64,000 nucleotides of DNA from Fodinibius sp. Rm-B-1B1-1. Lineage in GTDB: Bacteria; Bacteroidota; Rhodothermia; Balneolales; Balneolaceae. The stretch lies in the NCBI RefSeq assembly GCF_038594945.1, contig NZ_JBCFYD010000002.1, positions 124,001 through 188,000 of the forward strand, read 5' to 3'. The notes below the pieces were generated by a model. That model was given only the letters and a program-made list of their open reading frames with translations. It made no database searches and was not told the DNA's origin. Below, in pieces: positions 1 to 11,506 of this stretch; position 1 is the stretch's first letter, and the number at the start of each line of letters is the position of its first letter. The position numbers and the translations under genes are program-made.

Positions 1-458
1 GTCATTTGTCCAAAAAAACGGAGTATCACAATGTCAGCCATTCGCTGGTCAAGTTCTGCCAACTTATTCAGTTCATTATCAAGATTGATTAGCTCTTCAG
101 TTTTGTGCCGTTGTTTGAGAAGTTCATCAATATATGTCACGTCTTTTTTATCACCCCCACGCTTTTCCGCTTTCTTTTTTCGGGCATGGTCAATCAGAAT
201 TTGCCTCATACAACGTGCAGAAATTGCCATAAAATGATTTTTATCACGGGCTTTGATCTTTGTTTGATCGATCATTTTAAGGTAAACCTCATGCACCAGT
301 TCAGTTTCGCTTAAGGTAATCTCATCATTCTCTCGCTGGAGTTTGGAGTAGGCAAGTCGTTTAAGCTCCTCATAAATAAGTGGAAAAAGCTCATTATACG
401 CATCATCACCGGCAGTTCGCAAGTCTATTAACAGTTGGGTAATATTCTTTTGTGCCAC
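1..458 (-). CDS. ECF-type RNA polymerase sigma factor (partial, 3' end outside window)
   Basis: About 152 residues are visible and the C-terminal part runs off the window edge. From a GTG at 458 the protein reads VAQKNITQLLIDLRTAGDD and continues with YNELFPLIYEELKRLA and a TELVHEVYLKMID stretch. These match region 2 of the ECF sigma subfamily common in Acidobacteria, Planctomycetes and Balneolota (TIGR02999-like). The start of region 4 (LDQRMADIVILRFFGQ) is just reached. No in-frame ATG lies upstream and the GTG fits the usual family start, so I chose it. In this subfamily the sigma gene is often followed by a Ser/Thr kinase gene, which would lie outside the window. It sits 126 bases downstream of xerD on the same strand. 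Confidence 0.8.
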   Translation of the reverse strand, partial: MAQKNITQLLIDLRTAGDDAYNELFPLIYEELKRLAYSKLQRENDEITLSETELVHEVYLKMIDQTKIKARDKNHFMAISARCMRQILIDHARKKKAEKRGGDKKDVTYIDELLKQRHKTEELINLDNELNKLAELDQRMADIVILRFFGQM

Positions 459-584
459 GAAGGTAGAGCTGAAAAGGTTGTAAATGATATTCTTACACAA
501 ATGTTTACTTTATGCAATAAACAGAAGTGTAAGAAACTTCTCCACTCATAATGATTATAACAGCACTCGTATAGTTCTACTATT

Positions 585-1493
585 TTATGCCCGTGGATGA
601 AATTCTTTATGCACCTGATGCAACAGTGATCGATCTACATGGGTATAGATTTCGGTGGTGTTGATAGAGGCATGGCCCAGCATCTCTTGTACAGCCCGCA
701 GGTCGGCTCCACCTTCCAAAAGATGAGTAGCAAAAGAGTGGCGAAAAATATGGGGATACACATTCTTTTCGATGCCTGCTCGCTCGGCGGCGTCATTAAC
801 AATATTCCAGATACTCATCCGTGACAGGGGATTGCCACGTTGACTCAAAAACACTTTGTTCTCGGCCTTTTGGGGATTCTTGTCACTTTGAAATTTAGGA
901 CGAACAATCTCAATATAGTGTTCTAAGGCAGATTGAGCCACTTCGCCAACTGGCACTAAACGTTCTTTATTTCCTTTACCGAGCACTCGAATAAATCCAA
1001 TTTCAAATATAAGGTTATCAACTTCGAGGCCCGTAAGTTCGCTGACACGCATTCCTGTAGCGTAGAGCGTTTCTAAGATGGCGGCATTCCGAATACCGGC
1101 ATCTGTTTCTCGGTTTGGAATGTCTAAGATCGAAGCAACTTCATCGGGATTTAAAACCTCGGGCAGGTTCTTAGTTTGTTTAGGTAAGTCAATGAGTTCT
1201 GCGGGATTGGCCTCGGCCATGCCTTCAACAACGGCAAATTCATGAAATCCCCGGATGCTTGAAATATTGCGAGCAACAGAACTCACCGATAAATCCAAGG
1301 CTGTTAGTTCTTCCAGGTAATCTTCAATGTGTCGTAGCTCAACACCTGCCAGATCAGAAATTTGTAAATCATTGGCAATAAATCGCAGGTATCGTTCCAG
1401 ATCATTCTCGTACGATACAACGGAGTTTTCAGAAAGACTTTTCTCCAGCTTTACAAACTGGAGGTACCGCTTTAGTTCTTGCTGAAACTTCAT
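585..1493 (-). CDS. xerD: Site-specific tyrosine recombinase XerD
   Basis: This 302-residue protein has the family's usual length. It has an N-terminal SAM-like core-binding domain (about 1-95) and a C-terminal catalytic domain. All catalytic residues are visible: Arg149 (TGMRVSEL), Lys173 (GKGNKER), His248 and Arg251 (PHIFRHSFATHLL), His274 (MLGHASI) and the nucleophile Tyr283 (IYTHVD). XerC/XerD resolve chromosome dimers at dif near the replication terminus. The sequence resembles XerD more than XerC, but the two are hard to separate by eye. It follows the HD-domain gene by 9 bases and is probably cotranscribed with it. No phage or integron genes are nearby, so a housekeeping role is more likely than a mobile-element integrase. 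Confidence 0.9.
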   Translation of the reverse strand: MKFQQELKRYLQFVKLEKSLSENSVVSYENDLERYLRFIANDLQISDLAGVELRHIEDYLEELTALDLSVSSVARNISSIRGFHEFAVVEGMAEANPAELIDLPKQTKNLPEVLNPDEVASILDIPNRETDAGIRNAAILETLYATGMRVSELTGLEVDNLIFEIGFIRVLGKGNKERLVPVGEVAQSALEHYIEIVRPKFQSDKNPQKAENKVFLSQRGNPLSRMSIWNIVNDAAERAGIEKNVYPHIFRHSFATHLLEGGADLRAVQEMLGHASINTTEIYTHVDRSLLHQVHKEFHPRA

Positions 1494-1502
1494 GATAACG
1501 GC

Positions 1503-3947
1503 TTAGGAATTATAGTATTCGTCAACCCGCGGCGGTTTTTTGGGAGAATCAGGATGGTCAGGCATTTCTTCAGATTCCTTAAATTCCTCAATCTGTTTTT
1601 TCTTCTCCTCTCGATCTTCCTGTTCTGATTCTGTCTCATCATCGGGATATTCAACACGGCTGTGGTAGATTCCCACTAAAATGTTCAGAAAGGTCTCTTT
1701 TATCGTGCGTATATCCTGGAAGGTAAGTGGAGTTTTGCTAAGTTGTCCTTCGTTCACCCGGTCATCGACCATCTTATCAATGAGGTTTTCCAACTTTTGG
1801 TAGTTGGGATCTTTCATAGCCCGAGATGATGCCTCGATACAATCAGCAAGAAGCAAAATACCTGTTTCTTTGGTTTGAGGCAGGGGGCCATCGTATCGAA
1901 AATCTTTTTCTTTTATCTCTTTTTTGCTGGTATCGGCCTGTTCTTTAGCTTTTTCCCAGAAAAATTTAATAAGTGAATCACCGTGGTGAGTTTTAATAAA
2001 GTCGATGATAACATCGGGGAGACCGTGCTCTTCGGCCATTTTAACCCCGTTAGAAACATGAGCTTTAATAACCAATGCACTCATTCGTGGCTTTAGCTTA
2101 TCATGTTCATTACTCTCGGTTTGATTTTCTGTGAAGTATCCTGGGTTTTCCATTTTGCCAATATCGTGATAGAGTCCACCAACTCGACAGAGCAATCCAT
2201 TGGCACGAATAGCTCCTGCTGCTGCCTCCGCCAAGTTTGAGACTTGCAGGCTGTGATGAAAAGTTCCGGGGGCTTTGGTCATTAATTTCTTTAGAAGTGG
2301 CAGGTTGGTATCACTTAATTCTAAAAGGGAAAAATCTGTGGTTACGTTAAATGATTTTTCAAAGAGCAAGATCAGGGGGTAGGTAAATAGGATGAAAATA
2401 GCGTTGAAACCGATATATAATACCTCGCTTCCCAGTCCTCCCCAGCTGTCAAAAGTAGTCATATTAAAGCCCAGCACTACAACAAGGTACGCCCCGAAGA
2501 CAATACCGGGTGTAGTAAAGAAAAATTGAGATCGTTTTTTAATATCACGTACCGAGAATAAGCCCAGACTGCAGGCTACGGTTGTAGCAGTGACATATTC
2601 AAAATTATTACCATTTATTAACCCTGTAAGTAATGCCAGCGTGATGGTGGATAACAATCCTACCCGTGAATCAAAAATGATAGTCAGAATTATAGGGGCA
2701 ATAGCTACCGGCACGATATAAGGGGAGATGTTATCGAAGTGAAACACGATAGAACTGCTGATAATCACCAGCGAAAAGGCGATGAGGACGAGGGTCAGCA
2801 TGGAATTATTGATATAAATATACCGGCGGTAGAGATAGAGGTAAAAGAAGAAAATAGTTAGTATTGCAACAACTGCTATGATGTCCCCACCGTATCGTAG
2901 CCATCGTTCCAGAGTGCTGGCATTTTGGGCTCGTGCCTCAGCTAAACTCTGTAACATATTATATTTATCCTCTGTTACAATATCGCCGCGACGGATAATG
3001 ACCTGTCCCTGCGCGACGGCACCTTTTGAAGTCGAGATTTCGTCAAGTGCGTCCTTAACTCTGGCCTGTGTTTCTTCTTTATTTAAGATTAGGTTCGGCT
3101 CAATAACCTGAGTGAATATTTCACTGCCTGCTTTAGCTATTTCATCATAAAAATTGCGTGAAAGTCGATATTGCGCAAACTCTCTGGCTTCCGGTATATC
3201 ACGTACATTAACCAGATTTTGAGTCTGCTCAGTACGTTCTTTGAGGTCACGGACGGTGATTTCATCATTCGATAACTCAGATTTCGGAGTATTGGTTACG
3301 CCATCATTAAGGACTTCGCCAATGATCTTTTCCAGCTCTTCTTTAAGATTTACTTCCGCAAACTCATTGCCGCCGGAATTTGTCTGACCATCTTGGGTAG
3401 AAAGGGATTCATAATTTTCCATCAGAATTTGCCAAACAGAATCCGATAAGCGAATTGGCGATTGGTTTTTCAGTTCAACATATCGCAGGCTATCACGCTG
3501 AACATTGTTGGCATTATTTTCTTTCGATTCCTGCCATTGGTTGTATCCCGTTTTTATTTGGGATAGGTTGCTGAATAATGAGTCGATGCTGGATTGAATA
3601 TCGATTTGCACTCCCGGCTGTTTATGAAAGATAGGAGGTGTTGTTTCACGAATGGTTTCCCGTTCTTTTTCCAGTTCCTCACTACTTTTTTTGATGGCAA
3701 ACGTAAAGGGAGCTGTTAAGTCATCGGCCCGCCAGGGTTCCCCAATATTGTAATTAACCGGTTCTTTAAAAGAACTTTCTGGAAGAGAAAAAATGATAAT
3801 ACCTAAGAATGCAAGAAGAATGAAAGCTCTTAGGTAGGGGCTATATTTTAATTTTGAGGCTTCTTCCTGCTGCTTCTTTTTTTTACCTATTACCGGAGCA
3901 CCCCTTCTTTTTTTGGGAGCCAATCCTAACTTTTCAAGAATACCCAT
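1503..3947 (-). CDS. 7TM-HD family membrane phosphohydrolase (PgpH/YqfF-like)
   Basis: The protein has 814 residues. A basic N-terminus and one membrane helix (about 37-55) are followed by a long extracytoplasmic region (about 60-345) of the 7TMR-HDED type. A block of about seven hydrophobic helices (350-530) precedes a cytoplasmic HD domain with the HH pair at 564-565 and the HDIG motif at 594-597 (GLYHDIGK), then a charged acidic tail. Characterised relatives such as Listeria PgpH hydrolyse cyclic di-AMP, so a c-di-AMP phosphodiesterase role is likely but inferred. In many Bacteroidota this gene sits near cell-division or recombination genes; here it is directly upstream of xerD. Confidence 0.88.
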   Translation of the reverse strand: MGILEKLGLAPKKRRGAPVIGKKKKQQEEASKLKYSPYLRAFILLAFLGIIIFSLPESSFKEPVNYNIGEPWRADDLTAPFTFAIKKSSEELEKERETIRETTPPIFHKQPGVQIDIQSSIDSLFSNLSQIKTGYNQWQESKENNANNVQRDSLRYVELKNQSPIRLSDSVWQILMENYESLSTQDGQTNSGGNEFAEVNLKEELEKIIGEVLNDGVTNTPKSELSNDEITVRDLKERTEQTQNLVNVRDIPEAREFAQYRLSRNFYDEIAKAGSEIFTQVIEPNLILNKEETQARVKDALDEISTSKGAVAQGQVIIRRGDIVTEDKYNMLQSLAEARAQNASTLERWLRYGGDIIAVVAILTIFFFYLYLYRRYIYINNSMLTLVLIAFSLVIISSSIVFHFDNISPYIVPVAIAPIILTIIFDSRVGLLSTITLALLTGLINGNNFEYVTATTVACSLGLFSVRDIKKRSQFFFTTPGIVFGAYLVVVLGFNMTTFDSWGGLGSEVLYIGFNAIFILFTYPLILLFEKSFNVTTDFSLLELSDTNLPLLKKLMTKAPGTFHHSLQVSNLAEAAAGAIRANGLLCRVGGLYHDIGKMENPGYFTENQTESNEHDKLKPRMSALVIKAHVSNGVKMAEEHGLPDVIIDFIKTHHGDSLIKFFWEKAKEQADTSKKEIKEKDFRYDGPLPQTKETGILLLADCIEASSRAMKDPNYQKLENLIDKMVDDRVNEGQLSKTPLTFQDIRTIKETFLNILVGIYHSRVEYPDDETESEQEDREEKKKQIEEFKESEEMPDHPDSPKKPPRVDEYYNS

Positions 3948-4091
3948 AATGTAAATTCAATTGTCTCTATAACTAACAATGAAAGCGAGACATTTTTAAT
4001 GTGTTTGGATAAGATACTGTGATTACAAAATTATACCAACCCACAACCATATTACCAAACGTTGGAATAGCTTCAAAGCGTATGTGAATGA

Positions 4092-6119
<2,028 letters not shown>

Positions 6120-7268
6120 TTAATTAAAAGTTGGTCGTTCCCTAATTACTGAGGGAGGAGGTGCATCGATAGCTAATGAATCGGGAGCGGAGCCAAGCCA
6201 TGTGCTGTCACCTTCAAAATAAGTACGGTTAATCTCGAGCATTCGTGTTTCCGGATTATAGAATTCTTCGCGTATATTTTGAACGGGATGGCCATTCATT
6301 AACAATACCATATTATTTACCTGTCCGCGTAGGTCGATATCATTAACAAAATTAAATCGTACAGCTTCCCCTTGTTCTATCCAATAGGGGTTGATGTCGT
6401 CCATGATATCAGTATATACGCGAACGGGTTCTAATCGTCCATATGCTGCATAAACGACCATGGTTAATGTATCGGGCAATGCAGAAAGGTTTTCGTTTGG
6501 AAGTTCTTGAACGGAAGCAGTTTCTTGTTGATTGAGCGTATCTTTTTCTTCAGATGATGGTACAATGTTAAGTTCTAATGAATCCGTACTGACGGCTTCT
6601 GGCGGAGTTTCTTGCTGGTTATTAGCATTGCCATTATTGGAGGTTGTTGAATTAGTAGGGTTGCCCTCGTAGAAAAAGATAAAAGCGCCAACGATAATAA
6701 TCAGAACTAAAATGGTAGAGAGGCCAAACCAGGTTTTAGATCCTACAGATTTTAATGGTTTGAACTTCCGACCCATTCCAACCCAGTCAACCGACTTTAC
6801 ATCGGGAGGAGTTGTACTGGCAATAGACGAAGAACGCTGTGAATCCTCAGAGCTTTTTGGTGTTGGGGATTCAGGTTGTACTTCGGGTGACTGATCGTGA
6901 ACAATATCTTCGTTTTCATCTTCTGAATGGTCACTATCCTCGGCAGCTGTTTTCTCCTCTTCATCATCATATTCAAAAGATTTTTTAGGCTTCTCCGTAA
7001 AGTAATTTTGTAAGGAGCCGGAATAATCATTTTTAGAAACCTTGTTGAGTGCATAAATGATCTGTTTTTCATCAACAGATAACGCTTTTGCATAACTGCG
7101 GACGTAGCTGCGGATGTAGGTTGCGTTACTTTCGAAATCATCAAAAATAGAATCATCTTCTATCGATTGCAGCGTACGGATTGGTATTTTTGTCGCTTCA
7201 TTGATGTCTTGAAGACTCAATTCTTGCTCTTTACGAATGTGGGCAAGGTCTTTTCCGAGTGATGCCAT
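6120..7268 (-). CDS. RodZ-like helix-turn-helix membrane protein
   Basis: The protein has 382 residues. The N-terminal 75 residues form a helix-turn-helix of the HTH_25/RodZ type (LGKDLAHIRKEQELSLQDI, ATKIPIRTLQSIE). A low-complexity acidic and Ser/Pro-rich linker (100-170), one membrane helix (about 180-200, FGLSTILVLIIIVGAFIFF) and a periplasmic beta-rich C-terminal domain resembling DUF4115 follow. This is the RodZ architecture. RodZ links MreB filaments to the elongation machinery in rods, so a cell-shape role is likely but not shown here. Transcription would start in the gap shared with the divergent comF gene. Confidence 0.8.
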   Translation of the reverse strand: MASLGKDLAHIRKEQELSLQDINEATKIPIRTLQSIEDDSIFDDFESNATYIRSYVRSYAKALSVDEKQIIYALNKVSKNDYSGSLQNYFTEKPKKSFEYDDEEEKTAAEDSDHSEDENEDIVHDQSPEVQPESPTPKSSEDSQRSSSIASTTPPDVKSVDWVGMGRKFKPLKSVGSKTWFGLSTILVLIIIVGAFIFFYEGNPTNSTTSNNGNANNQQETPPEAVSTDSLELNIVPSSEEKDTLNQQETASVQELPNENLSALPDTLTMVVYAAYGRLEPVRVYTDIMDDINPYWIEQGEAVRFNFVNDIDLRGQVNNMVLLMNGHPVQNIREEFYNPETRMLEINRTYFEGDSTWLGSAPDSLAIDAPPPSVIRERPTFN

Positions 7269-7323
7269 AAATAATTTTTCTGAATTAATAGTGGCAGACG
7301 GTTTATAGGCCGTGTAATCTAAA

Positions 7324-7331
7324 CAAATATA
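7324..7331 (-). promoter_or_regulatory. Candidate Bacteroidota-type -7 box upstream of the RodZ-like gene
   Basis: Read on the minus strand this octamer is TATATTTG, an exact match to the Bacteroidota -7 consensus TAnnTTTG. It lies about 55 bases before the start codon at 7268. I could not find a convincing -33 TTG at the expected distance, so the call rests on the -7 element and its position. Confidence 0.35.
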
Positions 7332-7420
7332 GCGGTTGCTAAAAATTTTTTGCCTGAAAATAAAAGCCTTTCTGTAAGGATTGTTGCCAGTAATAGATCA
7401 TACTTATAAAGCATCGACTT

Positions 7421-8131
7421 ATGAATATTATTAACTCTGTTATAAACGATTTAAAGAAGGTAGTATTTCCCAACGTGTGTGTTTGCTGCGGGCGGGAAAA
7501 TACTCGGTTGGAGCGCCAGATCTGCTCGTTCTGTCTCGATGAGCGTTTCGAAGATGGGAATCCTGATAACAAAGATCGATCATCAGATTCTTTGTTGCCA
7601 AACGAGGTTGTTTTACAGCATGCCCTATGGAATTTTGACAAAGGAGGGGATTTGCAGAATCTGTTGCATCAACTTAAATACGAACGGCTAACAACTATAG
7701 GGATAGATTTGGGTAGAAAACTGGGACAGCGAATGAAAACGCATCCCACGGTTGTTAATCTTATTGAACAACATACAGCAGTAATTGTGCCGGTGCCGTT
7801 GCATTATTTGAAATATCGCTATCGAGGGTTTAATCAGGCTTTCAAATTAGCACAAGGATTTAAAGAGATATGGCAAGCCATTCCCATTTGTGGTGTTACG
7901 GATATTATCCGAACAAAAAATACGAGTTCACAAACGGGGTTTAGTCTTAAAAAACGCCTTAAAAATATGCAGAAGGCTTTTAAGGTAAAAAATCACTCGT
8001 TGATTAATGGTCGGCTTTGTATAATCATTGATGATGTATTTACGACGGGCGCTACAACTTTTGAGTTGGCCGAAACGCTGCACAAAGAAGGAGCTGGGCC
8101 CATAATGATTTTGACAATTGCACAAGCGTAA
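7421..8131 (+). CDS. comF: ComF-family phosphoribosyltransferase-like protein
   Basis: The protein has 236 residues. An N-terminal zinc-finger-like segment carries Cys20, Cys22/23, Cys35 and Cys38 (VCVCCGRENT and ICSFC). A phosphoribosyltransferase fold follows, with the PRPP-binding signature IIIDDVFTTGAT at 201-212. ComF family members take part in uptake of transforming DNA and in recombination; the biochemical reaction is poorly defined. The conserved PVPLHYLKYRYRGFNQA segment (about 124-140) is also typical. It is divergent from the RodZ-like gene and heads a plus-strand run of genes. Confidence 0.88.
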   Translation: MNIINSVINDLKKVVFPNVCVCCGRENTRLERQICSFCLDERFEDGNPDNKDRSSDSLLPNEVVLQHALWNFDKGGDLQNLLHQLKYERLTTIGIDLGRKLGQRMKTHPTVVNLIEQHTAVIVPVPLHYLKYRYRGFNQAFKLAQGFKEIWQAIPICGVTDIIRTKNTSSQTGFSLKKRLKNMQKAFKVKNHSLINGRLCIIIDDVFTTGATTFELAETLHKEGAGPIMILTIAQA

Positions 8132-8183
8132 TTATTCAAATAGAAAATTCGTTTTTTGCTAAAAGAAGGATATTTTTCGGCTT

Positions 8184-8819
8184 ATGAAAAACCAAGGATC
8201 AAGACATCAAAATTTATTTCTCGAAACCCAGTTAGGCATTGTTACACGTACCGGTGATTGGTTTCATGTAACAACTGATCAAATTAAAAAATTTGTCCCG
8301 GGCTTGCTGGATAAACGCCCCCTTGATAATTTGGTTGAAGAAGCGATTGCCTGGGTACGAAGTGCTGATAGTTTATCGCTTACACTTTTGCTGGTACTAC
8401 TCTTATTTATTAATCCCATATTTGCAGTTACGATAGCAATAGCCTTTCATTTTATGTGGTATCGCACTAAAAGTGCTTTCGTCACTATTTACCTCGGAAA
8501 GGTGCTCAAATTTCTAAATACTGATGGATACTTATTAATTACCTCATTGGTAATCATTAGTGCTTTGGGAATGACCGGGCAATATTTAGCCGCCGGTATT
8601 GGGCTTGTATTTTTCTTTTTGATGAAGCTTGGATTGCTAAAGCGACTTTGGGATAAAATTGACGAAGGGGTTGATAAAAAACTGACACTCAATGATCGTG
8701 TCTTTAAGATGCTGCTGGTAAAATATGGTATGCATTATAATCTACAGCCTTCGCAGGTACAAGAGATGGAAGATAAGTTTGTAGAGTTGGCAACGAGTAG
8801 AAAAGAAGGAAAAAGCTGA
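8184..8819 (+). CDS. Uncharacterised membrane protein
   Basis: I do not recognise a named family for this 211-residue protein. A hydrophilic N-terminal 70 residues precede about four hydrophobic segments: about 74-96 (LTLLLVLLLFINPIFAVTIA), 93-113, 118-138 and 139-150. A charged cytoplasmic tail rich in Lys and Glu ends the protein. It follows comF by 52 bases and is separated by one base from the histidine phosphatase gene downstream, so these two are probably cotranslated. No catalytic motif is visible. Confidence 0.7.
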   Translation: MKNQGSRHQNLFLETQLGIVTRTGDWFHVTTDQIKKFVPGLLDKRPLDNLVEEAIAWVRSADSLSLTLLLVLLLFINPIFAVTIAIAFHFMWYRTKSAFVTIYLGKVLKFLNTDGYLLITSLVIISALGMTGQYLAAGIGLVFFFLMKLGLLKRLWDKIDEGVDKKLTLNDRVFKMLLVKYGMHYNLQPSQVQEMEDKFVELATSRKEGKS

Positions 8820-8820
8820 C

Positions 8821-9447
8821 GTGAGTTTGATCAATATTTATTTAGCCCGGCACGGCGAAACAGAATACAATCGACGAAACCAAATCCAGGGACGCGGTAT
8901 TGATGCATCCTTAAATGAAACGGGATTACGACAGGCTCGTGATATAACCGGTTTTTTGCAGGATACGCCGATTCAAAAAGTTGTCAGCAGTAGCCTGAAA
9001 CGATCCATAGAAACTGCGAGTGAGATAGCGCGGAATAAGAAGTTAGATCTGGTGTCATATGCTGATTTGGATGAAATGGATTTTGGGCATTTGGAGGGAA
9101 AGCCAATCTCTAATATAGAAGATGATTTGAAAGAACTTCACCAGCGGTGGAAAAGCGGTGATGTTGAGCATAGTTGTCGAGGAGGAGAAAGTCCCGCTGT
9201 AGTTTTTGATCGGGCTAATAAACGGGCCCAAATGATTTTGGGGCAAAATATCCATAACGTGTTATTTGTTTTACATGGACGCTTATTGCGGATTTTACTG
9301 TCCCAGTGGTTACAGTACGGTCTTCATCAGATGCATCGAATACCGCATAGTAATGGGGCTTTGTATCATTTGCAATGGAATAACACGGAATTTGAGGCCG
9401 TATATCTCAATAAAACCGATCATTTATTCAACGAACAAAAAAATTGA
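8821..9447 (+). CDS. Histidine phosphatase (phosphoglycerate mutase-like) family protein
   Basis: The protein has 208 residues and starts at a GTG one base after the preceding stop codon. The signature LARHGETEYN places the phosphorylated histidine at residue 11. A conserved Arg (SSSLKRSIETA), Glu (DEMDFGHLEG) and the second His (FVLHGRLLRILL) complete the acid phosphatase/mutase active site. The family includes cofactor-dependent phosphoglycerate mutases, CobC/alpha-ribazole phosphatase and small-molecule phosphatases. At 208 residues it fits the GpmB/CobC-like group better than glycolytic GpmA (about 230-250). The substrate cannot be deduced. Confidence 0.85.
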   Translation: MSLINIYLARHGETEYNRRNQIQGRGIDASLNETGLRQARDITGFLQDTPIQKVVSSSLKRSIETASEIARNKKLDLVSYADLDEMDFGHLEGKPISNIEDDLKELHQRWKSGDVEHSCRGGESPAVVFDRANKRAQMILGQNIHNVLFVLHGRLLRILLSQWLQYGLHQMHRIPHSNGALYHLQWNNTEFEAVYLNKTDHLFNEQKN

Positions 9448-9485
9448 TAATAGAAATAGAGATAATAATGAGGTAAACAGGATTT

Positions 9486-10175
9486 ATGAGCGAAAAAGTA
9501 CGAAATATGTTTGCCGATATTGCCGATGATTATGATCGGGTGAATAACATATTATCCTTTGGAGTCCATCATTTATGGCGATCCAAGGCTGTAGAACTAA
9601 GTGAAGCGAAGCTGGGCGACCGAGTACTCGATTGTGCTACGGGGACGGGGGACTTGGCCTTAGAGTTTAAAGAGGCTGTAGGTGATGATGGGTATGTGTT
9701 GGGAACTGACTTTTGTGCCGAGATGATCGAGCACGCCCCCGAAAAAGCACAGGAACATAACCTTGTGGTGGACTTTGAGGTGGCTGATGCTATGGACCTC
9801 CCATACGATGACAATCAATTTGATATTTCCAGCATTGCTTTTGGGATTCGTAATGTAGATGATCCCGTAAAGGCGTTATCTGAGATGGCACGTGTGGTAA
9901 GGCCCGGAGGTAAAGTTGTTGTGTTGGAATTTGGCCAGCCCAAAGGGATTATGAAGTATCCGTATGAGCTTTACAGCCAATATATTATGCCTACATTGGG
10001 AGGGTGGATAAGTGGCAATAAGGAAGCATATACCTATTTGCCGAGAACCAGTGCCCAATTTCCGGCTGCTGATAAATTTATAGATTTGATGGAACAGGCT
10101 AAATCTTTTTCATCTCAATGTTATGAAAGGCTTACAGGTGGTATCGCCTATATTTATGTGGGTACCGTTGAATAA
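9486..10175 (+). CDS. ubiE: Demethylmenaquinone methyltransferase UbiE/MenG
   Basis: This 229-residue class I SAM-dependent methyltransferase catalyses the last methylation of menaquinone synthesis in Bacteroidota-type bacteria. The N-terminal VRNMFADIADDYDRVNNILS block, motif I VLDCATGTGDLALEF (about 47-61), FGIRNVDDPVKALSEM and VLEFGQPKG are diagnostic for UbiE/MenG. It agrees with a menaquinone-linked respiratory chain, as suggested by the sdhCAB operon in this window. It lies 38 bases after the histidine phosphatase gene. Confidence 0.95.
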   Translation: MSEKVRNMFADIADDYDRVNNILSFGVHHLWRSKAVELSEAKLGDRVLDCATGTGDLALEFKEAVGDDGYVLGTDFCAEMIEHAPEKAQEHNLVVDFEVADAMDLPYDDNQFDISSIAFGIRNVDDPVKALSEMARVVRPGGKVVVLEFGQPKGIMKYPYELYSQYIMPTLGGWISGNKEAYTYLPRTSAQFPAADKFIDLMEQAKSFSSQCYERLTGGIAYIYVGTVE

Positions 10176-10216
10176 ATCCACTATATTATTACGCATTTAT
10201 AAAAAAACACTATTAA

Positions 10217-10666
10217 ATGACTATGGACCAATTAACAATTGATGAAATCAAAAAGTTAATTCCGCATCGTTACCCATTTTTATTAGTTGACCGGGTATTG
10301 GAAGTAGAAGAGGGACGCATTCTTGCGATAAAAAATGTGACAGCAAACGAAGAGTTTTTTAATGGTCACTTTCCCCATCGCCCGATTATGCCAGGAGTAC
10401 TACAGGTAGAAGCATTAGCCCAAAGTGGATGTTTAATGCTGATGCATTCTCATATCGATAATCCCGAAGATTTTATTCCAGTATTTACGGGGATCAACAG
10501 GGCAAAATTTCGAAAGTCGGTAGTTCCCGGCGACCAGCTAAAAATGGAAGTGACGTTGGTACAGGAGAAGCGAAATTTTTATAACATGACCGCCGAAGCC
10601 CGAGTGGGTGAAAAGGTGGTATGTGAGCTTGATGCCACGGCAGCTATAGTTCCAAGTGAAGAATAA
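10217..10666 (+). CDS. fabZ: 3-hydroxyacyl-[acyl-carrier-protein] dehydratase FabZ
   Basis: This 149-residue hot-dog-fold dehydratase acts in fatty acid elongation. The catalytic His51 lies in FFNGHFPHRPIMPGVL and Glu65 in QVEALAQ, both standard. The N-terminal IKKLIPHRYPFLLVDRV block is also characteristic. Translation may begin at Met3 (MDQLT) rather than Met1. It is a stand-alone protein, whereas many Bacteroidota also carry an LpxC-FabZ fusion. Its stop codon abuts the panB start directly (TAA then ATG), so the two are likely translationally coupled. Confidence 0.93.
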   Translation: MTMDQLTIDEIKKLIPHRYPFLLVDRVLEVEEGRILAIKNVTANEEFFNGHFPHRPIMPGVLQVEALAQSGCLMLMHSHIDNPEDFIPVFTGINRAKFRKSVVPGDQLKMEVTLVQEKRNFYNMTAEARVGEKVVCELDATAAIVPSEE

Positions 10667-11494
10667 ATGAGTACCCAACAATCCTCAAACCGTCCCAAAA
10701 AAGTTACCACCCAAACGGTGGTAGAGATGAAGCAGCAATCTGAGAAGATTAGCATGCTTACGGCCTATGATTATACGATGGCTCGTATTGTTGATCAGGC
10801 TGGTATAGATGTGATCCTGGTAGGCGATTCGGCCAGTAATGTAATGGCGGGATATGATACGACTGTACCCATGACGATGGATCACATGATCTACCACGCT
10901 TCGTGTGTTGTTCGGGGCGTAGAGACGGCTCTTGTTATTGCGGATTTACCCTTTATGAGTTACCAGGTGACAGCAGAAGAAGCGCTCGAAAATGCCGGGC
11001 GCATGATGAAGGAAGCTGGTGTTCATGGCGTAAAGCTGGAAGGGGGGAAATCAGTAGCTAAAACGATTGCCAAAATTGTTGATGCAGGTATCCCCGTAAT
11101 GGGACACTTAGGGCTTACCCCGCAGAGCATTTACAAATTTGGTACTTATAAGGTTCGTGCTAAAGAGGAAAATGAGGCTAATCAACTTGTTGAAGATGCC
11201 AAACGATTGGAAGAAGCCGGGTGTTTTTCCATCGTATTAGAAAAGATTCCGGCTGAACTTGCTGCCAAAGTAACAGATGCGATTTCTATCCCAACCATTG
11301 GTATTGGAGCCGGGGCACAATGTGATGGCCAGGTATTAGTTACGCATGATATGTTGGGATTGAATAAAGAGTTTAAACCTCGATTTCTCCGTCGTTATGA
11401 TGATATGCATACTTCGATGACAAATGCCGTGCAGCAATATATTGCTGATACTAAATCAGGCGAATTTCCGAATGAAAATGAGCAATACGATTAA
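10667..11494 (+). CDS. panB: 3-methyl-2-oxobutanoate hydroxymethyltransferase PanB
   Basis: The 275-residue enzyme makes ketopantoate from 2-oxoisovalerate and methylene-tetrahydrofolate, the first committed step of pantothenate and CoA synthesis. The family blocks [29 protein letters not shown] (metal-binding Asp), [17 protein letters not shown] and [17 protein letters not shown] (catalytic region) are all present. The protein starts immediately after the fabZ stop and ends 12 bases before surE. The CoA pathway gene coaBC is also in this window, on the other strand at 17.6-18.8 kb. Confidence 0.96.
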   Translation: MSTQQSSNRPKKVTTQTVVEMKQQSEKISMLTAYDYTMARIVDQAGIDVILVGDSASNVMAGYDTTVPMTMDHMIYHASCVVRGVETALVIADLPFMSYQVTAEEALENAGRMMKEAGVHGVKLEGGKSVAKTIAKIVDAGIPVMGHLGLTPQSIYKFGTYKVRAKEENEANQLVEDAKRLEEAGCFSIVLEKIPAELAAKVTDAISIPTIGIGAGAQCDGQVLVTHDMLGLNKEFKPRFLRRYDDMHTSMTNAVQQYIADTKSGEFPNENEQYD

Positions 11495-11506
11495 GGAATA
11501 AAATTT

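Noticed and set aside
585-1493. XerD as an integrase of a prophage or integron
   Set aside because: Flanking genes are housekeeping and there are no phage or cassette features; length and context fit chromosomal XerD.
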